Source: SIG603 sp964370115 (lineage in GTDB: Bacteria; Bacillota; Clostridia; Oscillospirales; Acutalibacteraceae). Taken from it: a DNA stretch of 14,643 bases. The notes below the pieces were generated by a model. That model was given only the letters and a program-made list of their open reading frames with translations, was not told the DNA's origin and did not search any database. Position 1 is the stretch's first letter; every line of letters begins with the position of its first letter. The DNA lies in NCBI GenBank assembly GCA_964370115.1, contig CAYJIA010000052.1, positions 1 to 14,643 of the forward strand, read 5' to 3'. Below, piece by piece: positions 7,521 through 13,832 of the stretch. Position numbers and translations under genes: made by a program.

Positions 7521-8118
7521 TTACTCTATCGTACCCCGGATTAAAGGCATAGAAGTTTTTCTCATCTAGTCTATCGGTGGCTATTCTTAAGCCTTCGCCA
7601 AATCTTTGATAGTGCACGACTTCGCGCTCTCTTAAAAATCTTATAGGGTCAAGTACATCTGGGTCATCGCAAAAACGCAGGATATTGTCATAGGAAAGCC
7701 TTGCCTTTTGCTCTGCCGCTAAATCCTCTGTTATGTCGGCTATAGTGTCGCCTGTCACTGCAAGTGCAGAGGCGCTAAAAGCACTTCCGCTTGCCGCTTG
7801 TGGATACACTGCCGTTGTGTGGTCTACAAAGTAGTCTTCAAAACCTTGCTCTCGTATTTCGTCTGGCGTAAGGTTTTTTGTAAGCTGATAAACTATGGTG
7901 CCTACCATTTCAAGGTGGCCTAGCTCCTCTGTACCTATGTCGGTTAAAATTGCTTTGAGCTCAGGATATGGCATGGTGTAGCGCTGGCTTAAATATCTAA
8001 GAGATGCGCCGATTTCGCCGTGGGGACCTCCGTACTGGGTCATAATGATTTTTGCAAGCCTTGCATTTGGTGTTTTAATTTTTACGGGATATTGCAAGCG
8101 TTTTTCATATACCCACAT
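7510..8118 (-). CDS. cotJC: Spore coat protein CotJC, manganese-catalase family
   Basis: 202 residues. It is a dimanganese-catalase-fold protein of the inner spore coat, thought to protect the spore from peroxide. Candidate metal ligands occur in the expected order: E35, E65 and H68 in TEELGH, E136 in AEQKAR, and E166/H169 in REVVHY. The conserved Mn-catalase/CotJC segments PNARLAKIIMTQYGGPHGEIGASLRYL (17-43) and FSASALAVTGD (114-124) are intact. The start at 8118 (MWVYEKRLQYP) has AGGAGG ten bases upstream and matches the usual CotJC N-terminus. A reading from 8148 would only add residues lying over cotJB. The gene starts two bases after the cotJB stop. The last residues, VIEN, come from an intergenic heptamer repeat. 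Confidence 0.93.
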   Translation of the reverse strand: MWVYEKRLQYPVKIKTPNARLAKIIMTQYGGPHGEIGASLRYLSQRYTMPYPELKAILTDIGTEELGHLEMVGTIVYQLTKNLTPDEIREQGFEDYFVDHTTAVYPQAASGSAFSASALAVTGDTIADITEDLAAEQKARLSYDNILRFCDDPDVLDPIRFLREREVVHYQRFGEGLRIATDRLDEKNFYAFNPGYDRVIEN

Positions 8119-8120
8119 AA

Positions 8121-8372
8121 TCAGTTTGCCTCCTCTTCCCATGGCCAAGGACCGTTAATCCATTGCCATCTGCTGGTATTTTCGGCACGTTCGTTAATAT
8201 TGCCGTATTTCATCTCGTATTCTTTTGTTAATGCGTCTAGCATTTGGGTGCATTCGTCGAGCTTTTTTGCTGCCTCGCAGTTGTTTGGATGAGAGTCTAA
8301 AAATAAATGTAATTCCCAAGATGAAAAGCTGTAGGCATCAATTTTTCTCTTAAGCATTTCTTGTTCACTCAT
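8121..8372 (-). CDS. cotJB: Spore coat protein CotJB
   Basis: 83 residues, a small acidic helical protein matching CotJB: MLKRKIDAYSFSSWELHLFLDSHPNN near the start, the central helix EAAKKLDECTQMLDALTKEYEMKYG, and a tryptophan-rich end WQWINGPWPWEEE (69-81). CotJB is needed with CotJA and CotJC for assembly of the inner spore coat in Bacillus. The ATG overlaps the cotJA stop in an ATGA arrangement, with GGAGGAGG about ten bases upstream inside cotJA, so translation is coupled. The length is normal for the family. Confidence 0.93.
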   Translation of the reverse strand: MSEQEMLKRKIDAYSFSSWELHLFLDSHPNNCEAAKKLDECTQMLDALTKEYEMKYGNINERAENTSRWQWINGPWPWEEEAN

Positions 8373-8566
8373 TTATTCATGCCTCCTCCTCTTAAAAATG
8401 GTTTGTCTAAAACAGGGAAGATTGTGCCACAGCTAAATCCCTCTAAAGGCATATAGGTAGGACCCCATTGTTGGTATGGGATGTAAGACATTGCAGGCAC
8501 TACGGTGTCGGGGAGTGGTGGAGTGTCACCGAGTTTGCAATTTTGGCCTGTGAAAAGTTCTGCCAT
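8369..8566 (-). CDS. cotJA: Spore coat associated protein CotJA
   Basis: 65 residues, proline-rich, with the CotJA core AMSYIPYQQWGPTYMPLEGFSCGTIFPVLDKPF (25-57). It is the first gene of cotJABC. The start at 8566 has AGGAG ten bases upstream. It overlaps cotJB by four bases. It is slightly shorter than the Bacillus protein, mainly at the N-terminus, which is common in clostridial versions. It is expected to be made in the mother cell during sporulation. Confidence 0.92.
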   Translation of the reverse strand: MAELFTGQNCKLGDTPPLPDTVVPAMSYIPYQQWGPTYMPLEGFSCGTIFPVLDKPFLRGGGMNK

Positions 8567-8617
8567 AATAATAAAACTCCTCTCATATATTTAGTAGACT
8601 TTTTATTGTCTAGTTAT

Positions 8618-8644
8618 ATAGTATGAAATAAATATATAATATGA
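8618..8644 (-). promoter_or_regulatory. Candidate sigma-E promoter of cotJABC
   Basis: On the minus strand, CATACTAT (8625-8618) is a near-perfect sigma-E -10, and TCATATT (8644-8638) resembles the sigma-E -35. The 12-base spacing is two or more bases short of the usual value, so the -35 assignment is uncertain. Sigma-E control of cotJ is established in Bacillus subtilis. Confidence 0.45.
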
Positions 8645-8692
8645 CATAATTTTTAGATGTAAAATAAAATATGAATGTTTAGTCTAAAAATC

Positions 8693-8721
8693 TTGCAAAA
8701 AGTAGTGGCTTGTGTTATTAT
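8693..8721 (+). promoter_or_regulatory. Sigma-A-type promoter of the nfnAB operon
   Basis: TTGCAA (8693-8698), 17 bases, TATTAT (8716-8721), with TG one base before the -10. The start codon is 36 bases further on. It diverges from the cotJ promoter, about 50 bases away. Confidence 0.65.
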
Positions 8722-8726
8722 ATGAC

Positions 8727-8741
8727 CAATACTAGGTATTG
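8727..8741. promoter_or_regulatory. Operator-like palindrome at the nfnAB transcription start
   Basis: CAATAC-TAG-GTATTG, a perfect 6-bp inverted repeat with a three-base centre, sits five bases after the -10 and ahead of the Shine-Dalgarno. Its position would suit repressor binding. It does not match the Rex consensus (TTGTGA-N6-TCACAA), and no regulator can be named. Confidence 0.35.
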
Positions 8742-8756
8742 AAAGGATAGTCGATA

Positions 8757-9596
8757 ATGTTTGAAATAAAAATGAAAAAAAGTTTAAATCCAACGGTTAC
8801 GTTAATGCAAGTTTACGCACCGTTAATTGCAAAAAAAGCGGAGCCTGGACAATTTATTATATTGAGGGTAGACGACGATAGCGAAAGAATTCCGCTTACA
8901 ATTGCTGATTTTGACCGTGAAAACGGAACTATAACAATAATATATCAAATAGTAGGAGCTACGACTAGAAAACTTGACGCTCTAAACGAGGGCGAGTTTA
9001 TAAAAGATTTTGTAGGGCCTTTGGGTGTCGCTTCACACACTGACGGTCTTAAAAAAGTTGCCGTAGTTGGCGGCGGCGTAGGTTGTGCTATAGCATATCC
9101 TGTGGCGAAAAAATTACATCAAAACGGTACAACTGTTCACAGTGTTGTAGGTTTTAGAAATAAAGACTTAGTTATACTTGAAGAAGAGTTTAATAATGTA
9201 AGCGATGAGATGTTTATTATGACAGACGACGGAAGTTATGGTCAAAAAGGACTTGTCACAAATGCGCTTGAAGAACTTATTAAAAGCGGTAATGAATATG
9301 ATGAGGTTATAGCGATAGGCCCACTTGTGATGATGAAGTTTGTGGCGGCGCTTACAAAAAAATATAATATAAAAACTATGGTTAGCATGAACCCTGTTAT
9401 GATAGACGGCACGGGAATGTGCGGTGGTTGCAGACTTACAGTAGGCGGAGTTACAAAATTTGCCTGTGTAGACGGTCCTGATTTTGATGGACATCTTGTA
9501 GACTTTGACGAAGCCATGCAAAGAAGTGCTATGTATAGAGAGTTTGAAAAAGATGCACATGAAGAAGCGTGTAATCTATTAAAGCAAGCGGATTAA
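8757..9596 (+). CDS. nfnA: NfnA, small subunit of NADH-dependent ferredoxin:NADP+ oxidoreductase
   Basis: 279 residues of the ferredoxin-NADP reductase superfamily (PyrK/SudB-like). The FAD-binding motif ERIPLTIAD is at 43-51, the flavin loop GPLG at 87-90 and the NAD-binding loop VVGGGVGCA at 103-111. The [2Fe-2S] segment near the C-terminus has C222-x2-C225-x11-C237. The position of the first cysteine in PyrK is an aspartate here (D217). An Asp ligand is, as I recall, also described for the structurally studied NfnAB, so this supports NfnA over PyrK. With NfnB it couples NADH and reduced ferredoxin oxidation to NADP+ reduction by flavin-based electron bifurcation. AAAGGA lies nine bases before the ATG. 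nfnB follows after 16 bases. Confidence 0.88.
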   Translation: MFEIKMKKSLNPTVTLMQVYAPLIAKKAEPGQFIILRVDDDSERIPLTIADFDRENGTITIIYQIVGATTRKLDALNEGEFIKDFVGPLGVASHTDGLKKVAVVGGGVGCAIAYPVAKKLHQNGTTVHSVVGFRNKDLVILEEEFNNVSDEMFIMTDDGSYGQKGLVTNALEELIKSGNEYDEVIAIGPLVMMKFVAALTKKYNIKTMVSMNPVMIDGTGMCGGCRLTVGGVTKFACVDGPDFDGHLVDFDEAMQRSAMYREFEKDAHEEACNLLKQAD

Positions 9597-9612
9597 GGGG
9601 AGGAAATTAACT

Positions 9613-11001
9613 ATGCCAAATATGTCACCGACAAAAAACGCAATGGCGGAGCAAGATCCAAATATAAGAAACGGCAATTTTTTAGAAGTTAGCTTAGGCT
9701 ATACAAAAGAGCAGGCGATTGACGAGGCTCAAAGATGTATTAACTGCAAAAATAAACCTTGTGTGGCTGGTTGCCCAGTAGAGATAGACATACCTGAGTT
9801 TATATCATATGTAGCACAGGGAGATTTTGACAAGGCGTATGAGTCAATAGCAAAATCAAGTTCTCTACCTGCTGTTTGTGGACGTGTATGTCCTCAAGAA
9901 ACACAGTGTGAAGAGAGATGTGTGAGAGGAATTAAGGGCGAGGCTGTAGGAATTGGTAGAATAGAGCGCTTTGTTGCGGACTATAAAATAGCAAAAGAGC
10001 AAGAAGCGATAGTGAAACCTGTATCAAATGGGCATAAAGTTGCGGTTATAGGCTCGGGTCCTGCAGGACTTACCTGTGCAGGCGATCTTGCGAAAAAAGG
10101 ATATGAAGTAACAGTCTTTGAGGCGCTTCACAAGGCTGGAGGAGTTTTGGTTTATGGTATACCAGAATTTAGACTGCCAAAAGCGATAGTGCAAAAAGAA
10201 ATCGACGGATTAAAAGCCTTGGGCGTTAAAGTTGAAACCAATATGGTAATAGGTAAAATACTATCAATAGATGAACTTATGGACGAGCAAGGTTTTGAAG
10301 CTGTATTCATAGGTTCTGGTGCGGGACTTCCGAAATTTATGAATATACCGGGCGAAAACTTAAACGGTGTATACTCTGCAAATGAATTCTTAACAAGGGT
10401 TAACCTTATGAAATCATATGAAGAGAGCGCTAATACTCCAATACAAAATGCGCAAAAAGTAGCAGTAGTTGGTGGCGGTAATGTTGCGATGGACGCTGCT
10501 AGATGCGCAAAAAGACTTGGCGCTAAGGACGTGTACATAGTGTATAGACGTTCAGAGGACGAACTTCCTGCAAGACTTGAAGAAATTCACCATGCAAAAG
10601 AAGAGGGAATAGAGTTTAAACTTCTTACAAACCCTACAGAAATATTAGGCGATGAGAAAATGCATGTAAACGGTATGAAATGTGTAGAAATGACCTTGGG
10701 TGAGCCAGACGACTCGGGCAGACGCCGTCCTGTTGTAAAAGTGAATTCTGAATTTACATTAGATGTTGATAGTGTGATTATGTCTATAGGTACGTCTCCT
10801 AATCCGCTGATAAAATCGACGACGAACGGACTTGAAACTCAGCGCTGGGGCGGAATAATTGCAGATGATGACGGCAAAACTTCAAGAGATGGTGTATATG
10901 CAGGCGGTGACGCTGTTACAGGAGCTGCAACAGTAATACTTGCAATGGGAGCTGGAAAAGCATCTGCAAAAGCTATTGATGAGTATATAAAAAGCAAGTG
11001 A
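9613..11001 (+). CDS. nfnB: NfnB, large subunit of NADH-dependent ferredoxin:NADP+ oxidoreductase (GltD-like)
   Basis: 462 residues of the glutamate-synthase small-subunit family. The N-terminal domain has eight cysteines for two [4Fe-4S] clusters (C42, C45, C50, C54; C89, C93, C99, C103). An FAD-binding GSGPAG loop follows (147-152), then an NADP-binding VVGGGNVAMDAAR (285-297) with YRRSEDELPAR (311-321), and a second FAD contact YAGGDAVTGAATVILAMGAGK near the end. Such proteins are often annotated as homotetrameric NADPH glutamate synthase GltA. Pairing with nfnA directly upstream argues for NfnB instead. It is the subunit that carries the bifurcating FAD and binds NADP(H). GGGGAGG lies nine bases upstream of the start. 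Confidence 0.88.
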   Translation: MPNMSPTKNAMAEQDPNIRNGNFLEVSLGYTKEQAIDEAQRCINCKNKPCVAGCPVEIDIPEFISYVAQGDFDKAYESIAKSSSLPAVCGRVCPQETQCEERCVRGIKGEAVGIGRIERFVADYKIAKEQEAIVKPVSNGHKVAVIGSGPAGLTCAGDLAKKGYEVTVFEALHKAGGVLVYGIPEFRLPKAIVQKEIDGLKALGVKVETNMVIGKILSIDELMDEQGFEAVFIGSGAGLPKFMNIPGENLNGVYSANEFLTRVNLMKSYEESANTPIQNAQKVAVVGGGNVAMDAARCAKRLGAKDVYIVYRRSEDELPARLEEIHHAKEEGIEFKLLTNPTEILGDEKMHVNGMKCVEMTLGEPDDSGRRRPVVKVNSEFTLDVDSVIMSIGTSPNPLIKSTTNGLETQRWGGIIADDDGKTSRDGVYAGGDAVTGAATVILAMGAGKASAKAIDEYIKSK

Positions 11002-11026
11002 TACTAATTATAAGGGAGTGTTAAAT

Positions 11027-11845
11027 ATGTTTTTAACTATAGCGGGAAAACTAGGAAGCGGAAAATCTACAGTTTGTAAAATACTAGAAGAGCAAGACGG
11101 CTATACTATCTATTCGACAGGCAAAGTGCAAAGAAAACTGGCAAAGGAAATGGGGATAACGACACTAGAGCTTAACGAATGGATGAGAAATAAGCCTGGA
11201 TACGACCATGTGATTGACGACGAAGTTGTGAAAATTTCAAAAGAGTCGGCAGGAGAGAAGATAGTGTTTGACTCAAGAATGGCGTTTCACTTTGTAGAGA
11301 AATCTTTTGATATTTTTATGATAATTGATCCAATGGAAGCTGCGAACAGAGTTATGCTTGATTCAAGAGGCAGTGTCGAGAGCTATAAAGACAATAAAGA
11401 GGCAAGGGATAAACTTCTAGAGCGCGCAGAAGTAGAAAATTCAAGATTTAAAGATATCTATAAAGTAAATAACTTTGACTATAATAATTATAATCTTATA
11501 GTAGACACAACTTGGTGCCCTGCAGTTGATGTTGCAGAGATTATCAGAGAAAATGCCGACGACAGTGCACAGGGACTAAAGATATTTATATCTCCAAAAA
11601 CTCTTTGTCCAACACTTAGCTTTGAAGAGGCAATGACAGATGGCGCAGAGCAAATAGAGATATGCATCAAAAACCATTATCACTATGTCGTAAAGGGTCA
11701 CAAGCTTTTATTAAACGCTTTAGAAAGCGGAGAAAAGTTTGTGAATGTTAAACTGAGTGAAAGCGAAATCACAAACACGCTAGAAGTAGAGGAACTAAGA
11801 AAATACGAAAGTTTCGGTGGGTTTACCTATAAGAGCAAGTTTTAA
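11027..11845 (+). CDS. Cytidylate-kinase-like P-loop protein with an extra C-terminal domain
   Basis: 272 residues. The first 175 or so form a nucleoside-monophosphate-kinase-like domain: P-loop AGKLGSGKST (6-15), YSTGKVQRKLAKEMG (29-43), VFDSRMAF (80-87) in place of the Walker-B-like strand, IDPMEAANRV (100-109), the arginine-rich lid K-x4-R-x5-R-x5-R (122-140) and NLIVDTT (156-162). This resembles the cytidylate kinase 2 group. The last 90 residues (about 183-272, beginning LKIFISPKTLCPTLSFEEA) are an added domain I do not recognise. The start at 11027 has GGGAG eight bases upstream. A GTG three codons earlier lies inside that site and is rejected. It follows nfnB by 25 bases, so is co-transcribed. 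The substrate is unknown. Confidence 0.7.
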   Translation: MFLTIAGKLGSGKSTVCKILEEQDGYTIYSTGKVQRKLAKEMGITTLELNEWMRNKPGYDHVIDDEVVKISKESAGEKIVFDSRMAFHFVEKSFDIFMIIDPMEAANRVMLDSRGSVESYKDNKEARDKLLERAEVENSRFKDIYKVNNFDYNNYNLIVDTTWCPAVDVAEIIRENADDSAQGLKIFISPKTLCPTLSFEEAMTDGAEQIEICIKNHYHYVVKGHKLLLNALESGEKFVNVKLSESEITNTLEVEELRKYESFGGFTYKSKF

Positions 11846-12003
11846 TAATGGATAATTAATAAATGTGGTGAAAAACCTTTAGATTTTTTGATTTAAAACC
11901 TTGCGGGACAGGCAACCCGTCTCATACACCAAAATTATGGTTTCTGTTGTAGGGGCGTTCATCGGCCACCGAAATCCACCACAATTTTAAATTAACATCG
12001 TAG
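11846..12003. other. Intergenic repeats after the nfn operon
   Basis: No gene seen. The stretch contains a TAATTAATAA-A-TGTGG fragment (11852-11866), a short CGGG...CCCG hairpin (about 11902-11918), one GTAGGGGCG repeat (11949-11970) with a decayed palindrome, and the leading part of the next such repeat. No convincing terminator lies before the one at 12004. Confidence 0.45.
11949..11970 (+). repeat. GTAGGGG intergenic repeat, copy 1
   Basis: GTAGGGGCG followed by TTCATCGGCCACC. It closely matches the copy at 13902, except that the GGGCGG...CCGCCC palindrome is mutated here on both arms. Confidence 0.6.
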
Positions 12004-12026
12004 GGGCGTCGTTTCGACGCCCTTTT
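12000..12026 (+). terminator. Rho-independent terminator of the nfnAB operon, built from GTAGGGG repeat copy 2
   Basis: An 8-bp perfect stem GGGCGTCG (12004-12011), loop TTT, CGACGCCC (12015-12022), then TTTTGCTTTT. It begins with GTAGGGGCG (12000-12008), the shared head of this dispersed repeat family, and lies about 155 bases after the last gene of the operon. Confidence 0.75.
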
Positions 12027-12244
12027 GCTTTTAATGTAAACCTCGTGTTAATTTTATGTAAATCGAATTTATAAATTTATAAATGTTTATCGGTATAAAT
12101 GTAAATTTATGCTGATTTTTACTTTAGGGGAAGAATACAAGAATAAATATTGGTTAAATTAAATAAAATTTGAAAGTTTGATTTGTAATAAACTTGCATT
12201 TATAAATAAATCGAAGATTTTTCTAAATTTTTTAAGAAAAAGTG

Positions 12245-12273
12245 TTGACAAATTTATAAACTTAGCATATAAT
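12245..12273 (+). promoter_or_regulatory. Perfect consensus promoter of cassette 1
   Basis: TTGACA (12245-12250), exactly 17 bases, TATAAT (12268-12273). The octamer TTTATAAA occurs in the spacer (12253-12260), at 12199-12206, and twice as a 16-base palindrome at 12068-12083. That could be AT-rich background or an operator family. A small GGTC-AAACAA-GACC hairpin (12282-12295) would start the transcript. Confidence 0.85.
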
Positions 12274-12333
12274 ATAGTCAAGGTCAAACAAGACCAATAA
12301 AAAACTTTTAAATAAGGAAGCGAGGACAATAAT

Positions 12334-12501
12334 ATGTTTAACAAAATGAAGAAAATGACTAAGAAAATGGATACACACAAAGTGGTAACTCGCAATGCCT
12401 TCGGTGAAGCAGTAAAAGAAGCTGGCACACCAGACATTCAATTTGGCACTTACGGTATCACAATCGATGGAGTGACAATGCCTTTAGGAAAATTCCAATA
12501 A
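12334..12501 (+). CDS. 55-residue peptide A, cassette 1
   Basis: Not recognised. The N-terminus is basic and methionine-rich (MFNKMKKMTKKMDTHK), the middle is polar (VVTRNAFGEAVKEAGTPD), and the C-terminus is glycine- and beta-rich, TYGITIDGVTMPLGKFQ. It has no cysteine, signal peptide or membrane helix. GAGGA lies seven bases before the ATG, about 54 bases downstream of the predicted transcript start. Reality is supported by the promoter, the Shine-Dalgarno and the motif ITIDGVTMP (42-50), shared with peptide B from a separate reading frame. The basic leader plus conserved tail could suit a precursor peptide, a secreted signal or a small structural protein; none is proven. The copy at 13382 is identical. 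Confidence 0.75.
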   Translation: MFNKMKKMTKKMDTHKVVTRNAFGEAVKEAGTPDIQFGTYGITIDGVTMPLGKFQ

Positions 12502-12523
12502 GTGCATTTCATGTTCAAAAATC

Positions 12524-12558
12524 AGTGAGTAATCACTTAACTATAAGCCTATATAGGC
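12524..12558 (+). promoter_or_regulatory. Hairpin and palindrome between peptide genes A and B
   Basis: In the 70-base gap there is a 5-bp hairpin AGTGA-GTAA-TCACT (12524-12537) and a perfect 12-base palindrome GCCTATATAGGC (12547-12558) directly against the AAGGAG ribosome-binding site of gene B. They could tune the A:B ratio or protect the RNA. The same structures occur in cassette 2 (13572-13606). Confidence 0.45.
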
Positions 12559-12571
12559 AAGGAGACAATTT

Positions 12572-12739
12572 ATGTTTAGAAATAAAGCACAAACAATTTT
12601 AACATCAAAAAAGAGTAACGCAAAAATGGCGACAAAAAACACAGGCATGAAAAGAGACAGATTTGACCACATAGGCAACGACAATTCATCTCTATGTTAT
12701 ATCACAGTAGCAGGCGTTACAATGCCAACAAACGGCTAA
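12572..12739 (+). CDS. 55-residue peptide B, cassette 1
   Basis: Not recognised. It is the same length as peptide A, starts MFRNK, has a basic first half (KKSNAKMATKNTGMKRDR), a middle FDHIGNDNSSLC with one cysteine (C42), and the tail YITVAGVTMPTNG. ITVAGVTMP (44-52) aligns with ITIDGVTMP of peptide A. The two otherwise share only the MF start and a few scattered residues, so they look like diverged paralogues kept as a pair. AAGGAG lies about seven bases before the ATG. No signal peptide or membrane helix is seen, and no modification enzyme or dedicated exporter is next to it. A TGTGAA-T-TTCACA palindrome (12755-12767) follows the stop. The identical copy is at 13620. Confidence 0.75.
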   Translation: MFRNKAQTILTSKKSNAKMATKNTGMKRDRFDHIGNDNSSLCYITVAGVTMPTNG

Positions 12740-12781
12740 TTTTAGATTAAGACATGTGAATTTCACACCTCATAATAAAAT

Positions 12782-12816
12782 AAAAACACTCAAGGCTATA
12801 AGTCTTGGGTGTTTTT
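12782..12816 (+). terminator. Rho-independent terminator of cassette 1
   Basis: A 13-bp stem (12782-12794 with 12804-12816, AAAAACACTCAAG against CTTGGGTGTTTTT, one G-T wobble) with a nine-base loop and a T run. It lies just outside the identical repeat and differs in sequence from the cassette 2 terminator. Confidence 0.85.
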
Positions 12817-13092
12817 AATGTCTAAAAAACTAGAACCGCAAAAAATCTGGCATGGTGGCAGATTTTTTTGATTCCTGCGACAAAACGCTTGCGAAAATCC
12901 CACGCATACCCTTGTGTGACTCACTCACTTGCATGTGTTTGTTCTTTGGCTTGCGGATTTTGACAGTCCGACAGAGTGTATAAAAATTGGGTTTCTTTGA
13001 ATCAAGGGATTTTTGTGACTAATTGGCTGAGGCTAAGGGCTTTTTTAAGCAAGGACTAAGGGTTAGGCTGTTGGGTAAGATGTGTTAAGAGA
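12817..13092. other. Spacer between cassettes, no gene seen
   Basis: After a second terminator-like hairpin (12840-12868) there is about 220 bases without a supported gene. Short CTTGCG and TAAGGG repeats occur, and a few stop-rich reading frames. I find no remnant of the peptide motif here. Confidence 0.5.
12840..12868. terminator. Second, bidirectional terminator-like hairpin
   Basis: A 10-bp perfect stem AAAAAATCTG / CAGATTTTTT (12840-12849 with 12859-12868) with a nine-base loop. The A and T runs on the two sides would suit termination in either direction. It may back up the cassette 1 terminator. Confidence 0.6.
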
Positions 13093-13292
13093 GTGTTAAT
13101 TTTATGTAAATCGAATTTATAAATTTATAAATGTTTATCGGTATAAATGTAAATTTATGCTGATTTTTACTTTAGGGGAAGAATACAAGAATAAATATTG
13201 GTTAAATTAAATAAAATTTGAAAGTTTGATTTGTAATAAACTTGCATTTATAAATAAATCGAAGATTTTTCTAAATTTTTTAAGAAAAAGTG

Positions 13293-13321
13293 TTGACAAA
13301 TTTATAAACTTAGCATATAAT
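13293..13321 (+). promoter_or_regulatory. Perfect consensus promoter of cassette 2
   Basis: TTGACA (13293-13298), 17 bases, TATAAT (13316-13321), identical to the promoter at 12245. The copy has its own full upstream region, so it should be expressed independently of cassette 1. Confidence 0.85.
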
Positions 13322-13381
13322 ATAGTCAAGGTCAAACAAGACCAATAAAAAACTTTTAAATAAGGAAGCGAGGACAATAAT

Positions 13382-13549
13382 ATGTTTAACAAAATGAAGA
13401 AAATGACTAAGAAAATGGATACACACAAAGTGGTAACTCGCAATGCCTTCGGTGAAGCAGTAAAAGAAGCTGGCACACCAGACATTCAATTTGGCACTTA
13501 CGGTATCACAATCGATGGAGTGACAATGCCTTTAGGAAAATTCCAATAA
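13382..13549 (+). CDS. 55-residue peptide A, cassette 2
   Basis: Identical in DNA and protein to the gene at 12334, including the GAGGA ribosome-binding site and the tail motif ITIDGVTMP at residues 42-50. The function is unknown. Two full copies mean doubled dosage from strong promoters, not divergent products. Confidence 0.75.
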   Translation: MFNKMKKMTKKMDTHKVVTRNAFGEAVKEAGTPDIQFGTYGITIDGVTMPLGKFQ

Positions 13550-13619
13550 GTGCATTTCATGTTCAAAAATCAGTGAGTAATCACTTAACTATAAGCCTAT
13601 ATAGGCAAGGAGACAATTT

Positions 13620-13787
13620 ATGTTTAGAAATAAAGCACAAACAATTTTAACATCAAAAAAGAGTAACGCAAAAATGGCGACAAAAAACACAGGCATGAAA
13701 AGAGACAGATTTGACCACATAGGCAACGACAATTCATCTCTATGTTATATCACAGTAGCAGGCGTTACAATGCCAACAAACGGCTAA
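13620..13787 (+). CDS. 55-residue peptide B, cassette 2
   Basis: Identical in DNA and protein to the gene at 12572, with the same AAGGAG site next to the GCCTATATAGGC palindrome (13595-13606) and the tail motif ITVAGVTMP at residues 44-52. The single cysteine C42 is kept. The function is unknown. Confidence 0.75.
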   Translation: MFRNKAQTILTSKKSNAKMATKNTGMKRDRFDHIGNDNSSLCYITVAGVTMPTNG

Positions 13788-13832
13788 TTTTAGATTAAGA
13801 CATGTGAATTTCACACCTCATAATAAAAAAAG

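Larger units (their letters stand above)
12045..12780 (+). repeat. 736-bp direct repeat, copy 1 (two-peptide cassette)
   Basis: Reading the two copies side by side I find no difference between 12045-12780 and 13093-13828 (constant offset 1048). Matching starts at GTGTTAATTTT and stops inside a run of A just before each terminator. The unit holds about 200 bases of AT-rich upstream DNA, a consensus promoter and two 55-codon genes. There is no transposase, terminal inverted repeat or obvious target duplication, so this looks like a duplicated cassette and not an insertion sequence. Confidence 0.95.
13093..13828 (+). repeat. 736-bp direct repeat, copy 2 (two-peptide cassette)
   Basis: The second copy of the unit at 12045-12780, with no base difference found by eye. 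The bases just outside both ends differ from those around copy 1, which fixes the boundaries. Complete identity including non-coding DNA points to a very recent duplication or ongoing gene conversion. Confidence 0.95.

Noticed and set aside
8118..8148. Ten-residue N-terminal extension of CotJC
   Set aside because: It overlaps the end of cotJB and has a weaker ribosome-binding context. Known CotJC proteins begin near MWVYEK.
8727..8741. Rex redox-sensor operator upstream of nfnA
   Set aside because: The site lacks TTGTGA-N6-TCACAA; only the position is suggestive.
9613..11001. Stand-alone NADPH-dependent glutamate synthase (GltA/GltD)
   Set aside because: No large glutamate synthase subunit is present, and the gene directly follows an NfnA-type subunit, so NfnB is the better call.
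12159..12437. 92-residue minus-strand frame, and its twin at 13207-13485, with a hydrophobic first part
   Set aside because: It is antisense to peptide A and the consensus promoter, and has no Shine-Dalgarno. Its duplication follows automatically from the DNA repeat, and the composition is that of AT-rich non-coding DNA.
12045..13828. Insertion sequence or composite transposon
   Set aside because: There is no transposase, no terminal inverted repeats on the 736-bp unit and no clear target duplication. It is better described as a duplicated cassette.
12045..13828. CRISPR array
   Set aside because: Only two long repeats exist, they contain genes, and there are no short regularly spaced repeats anywhere in the window.
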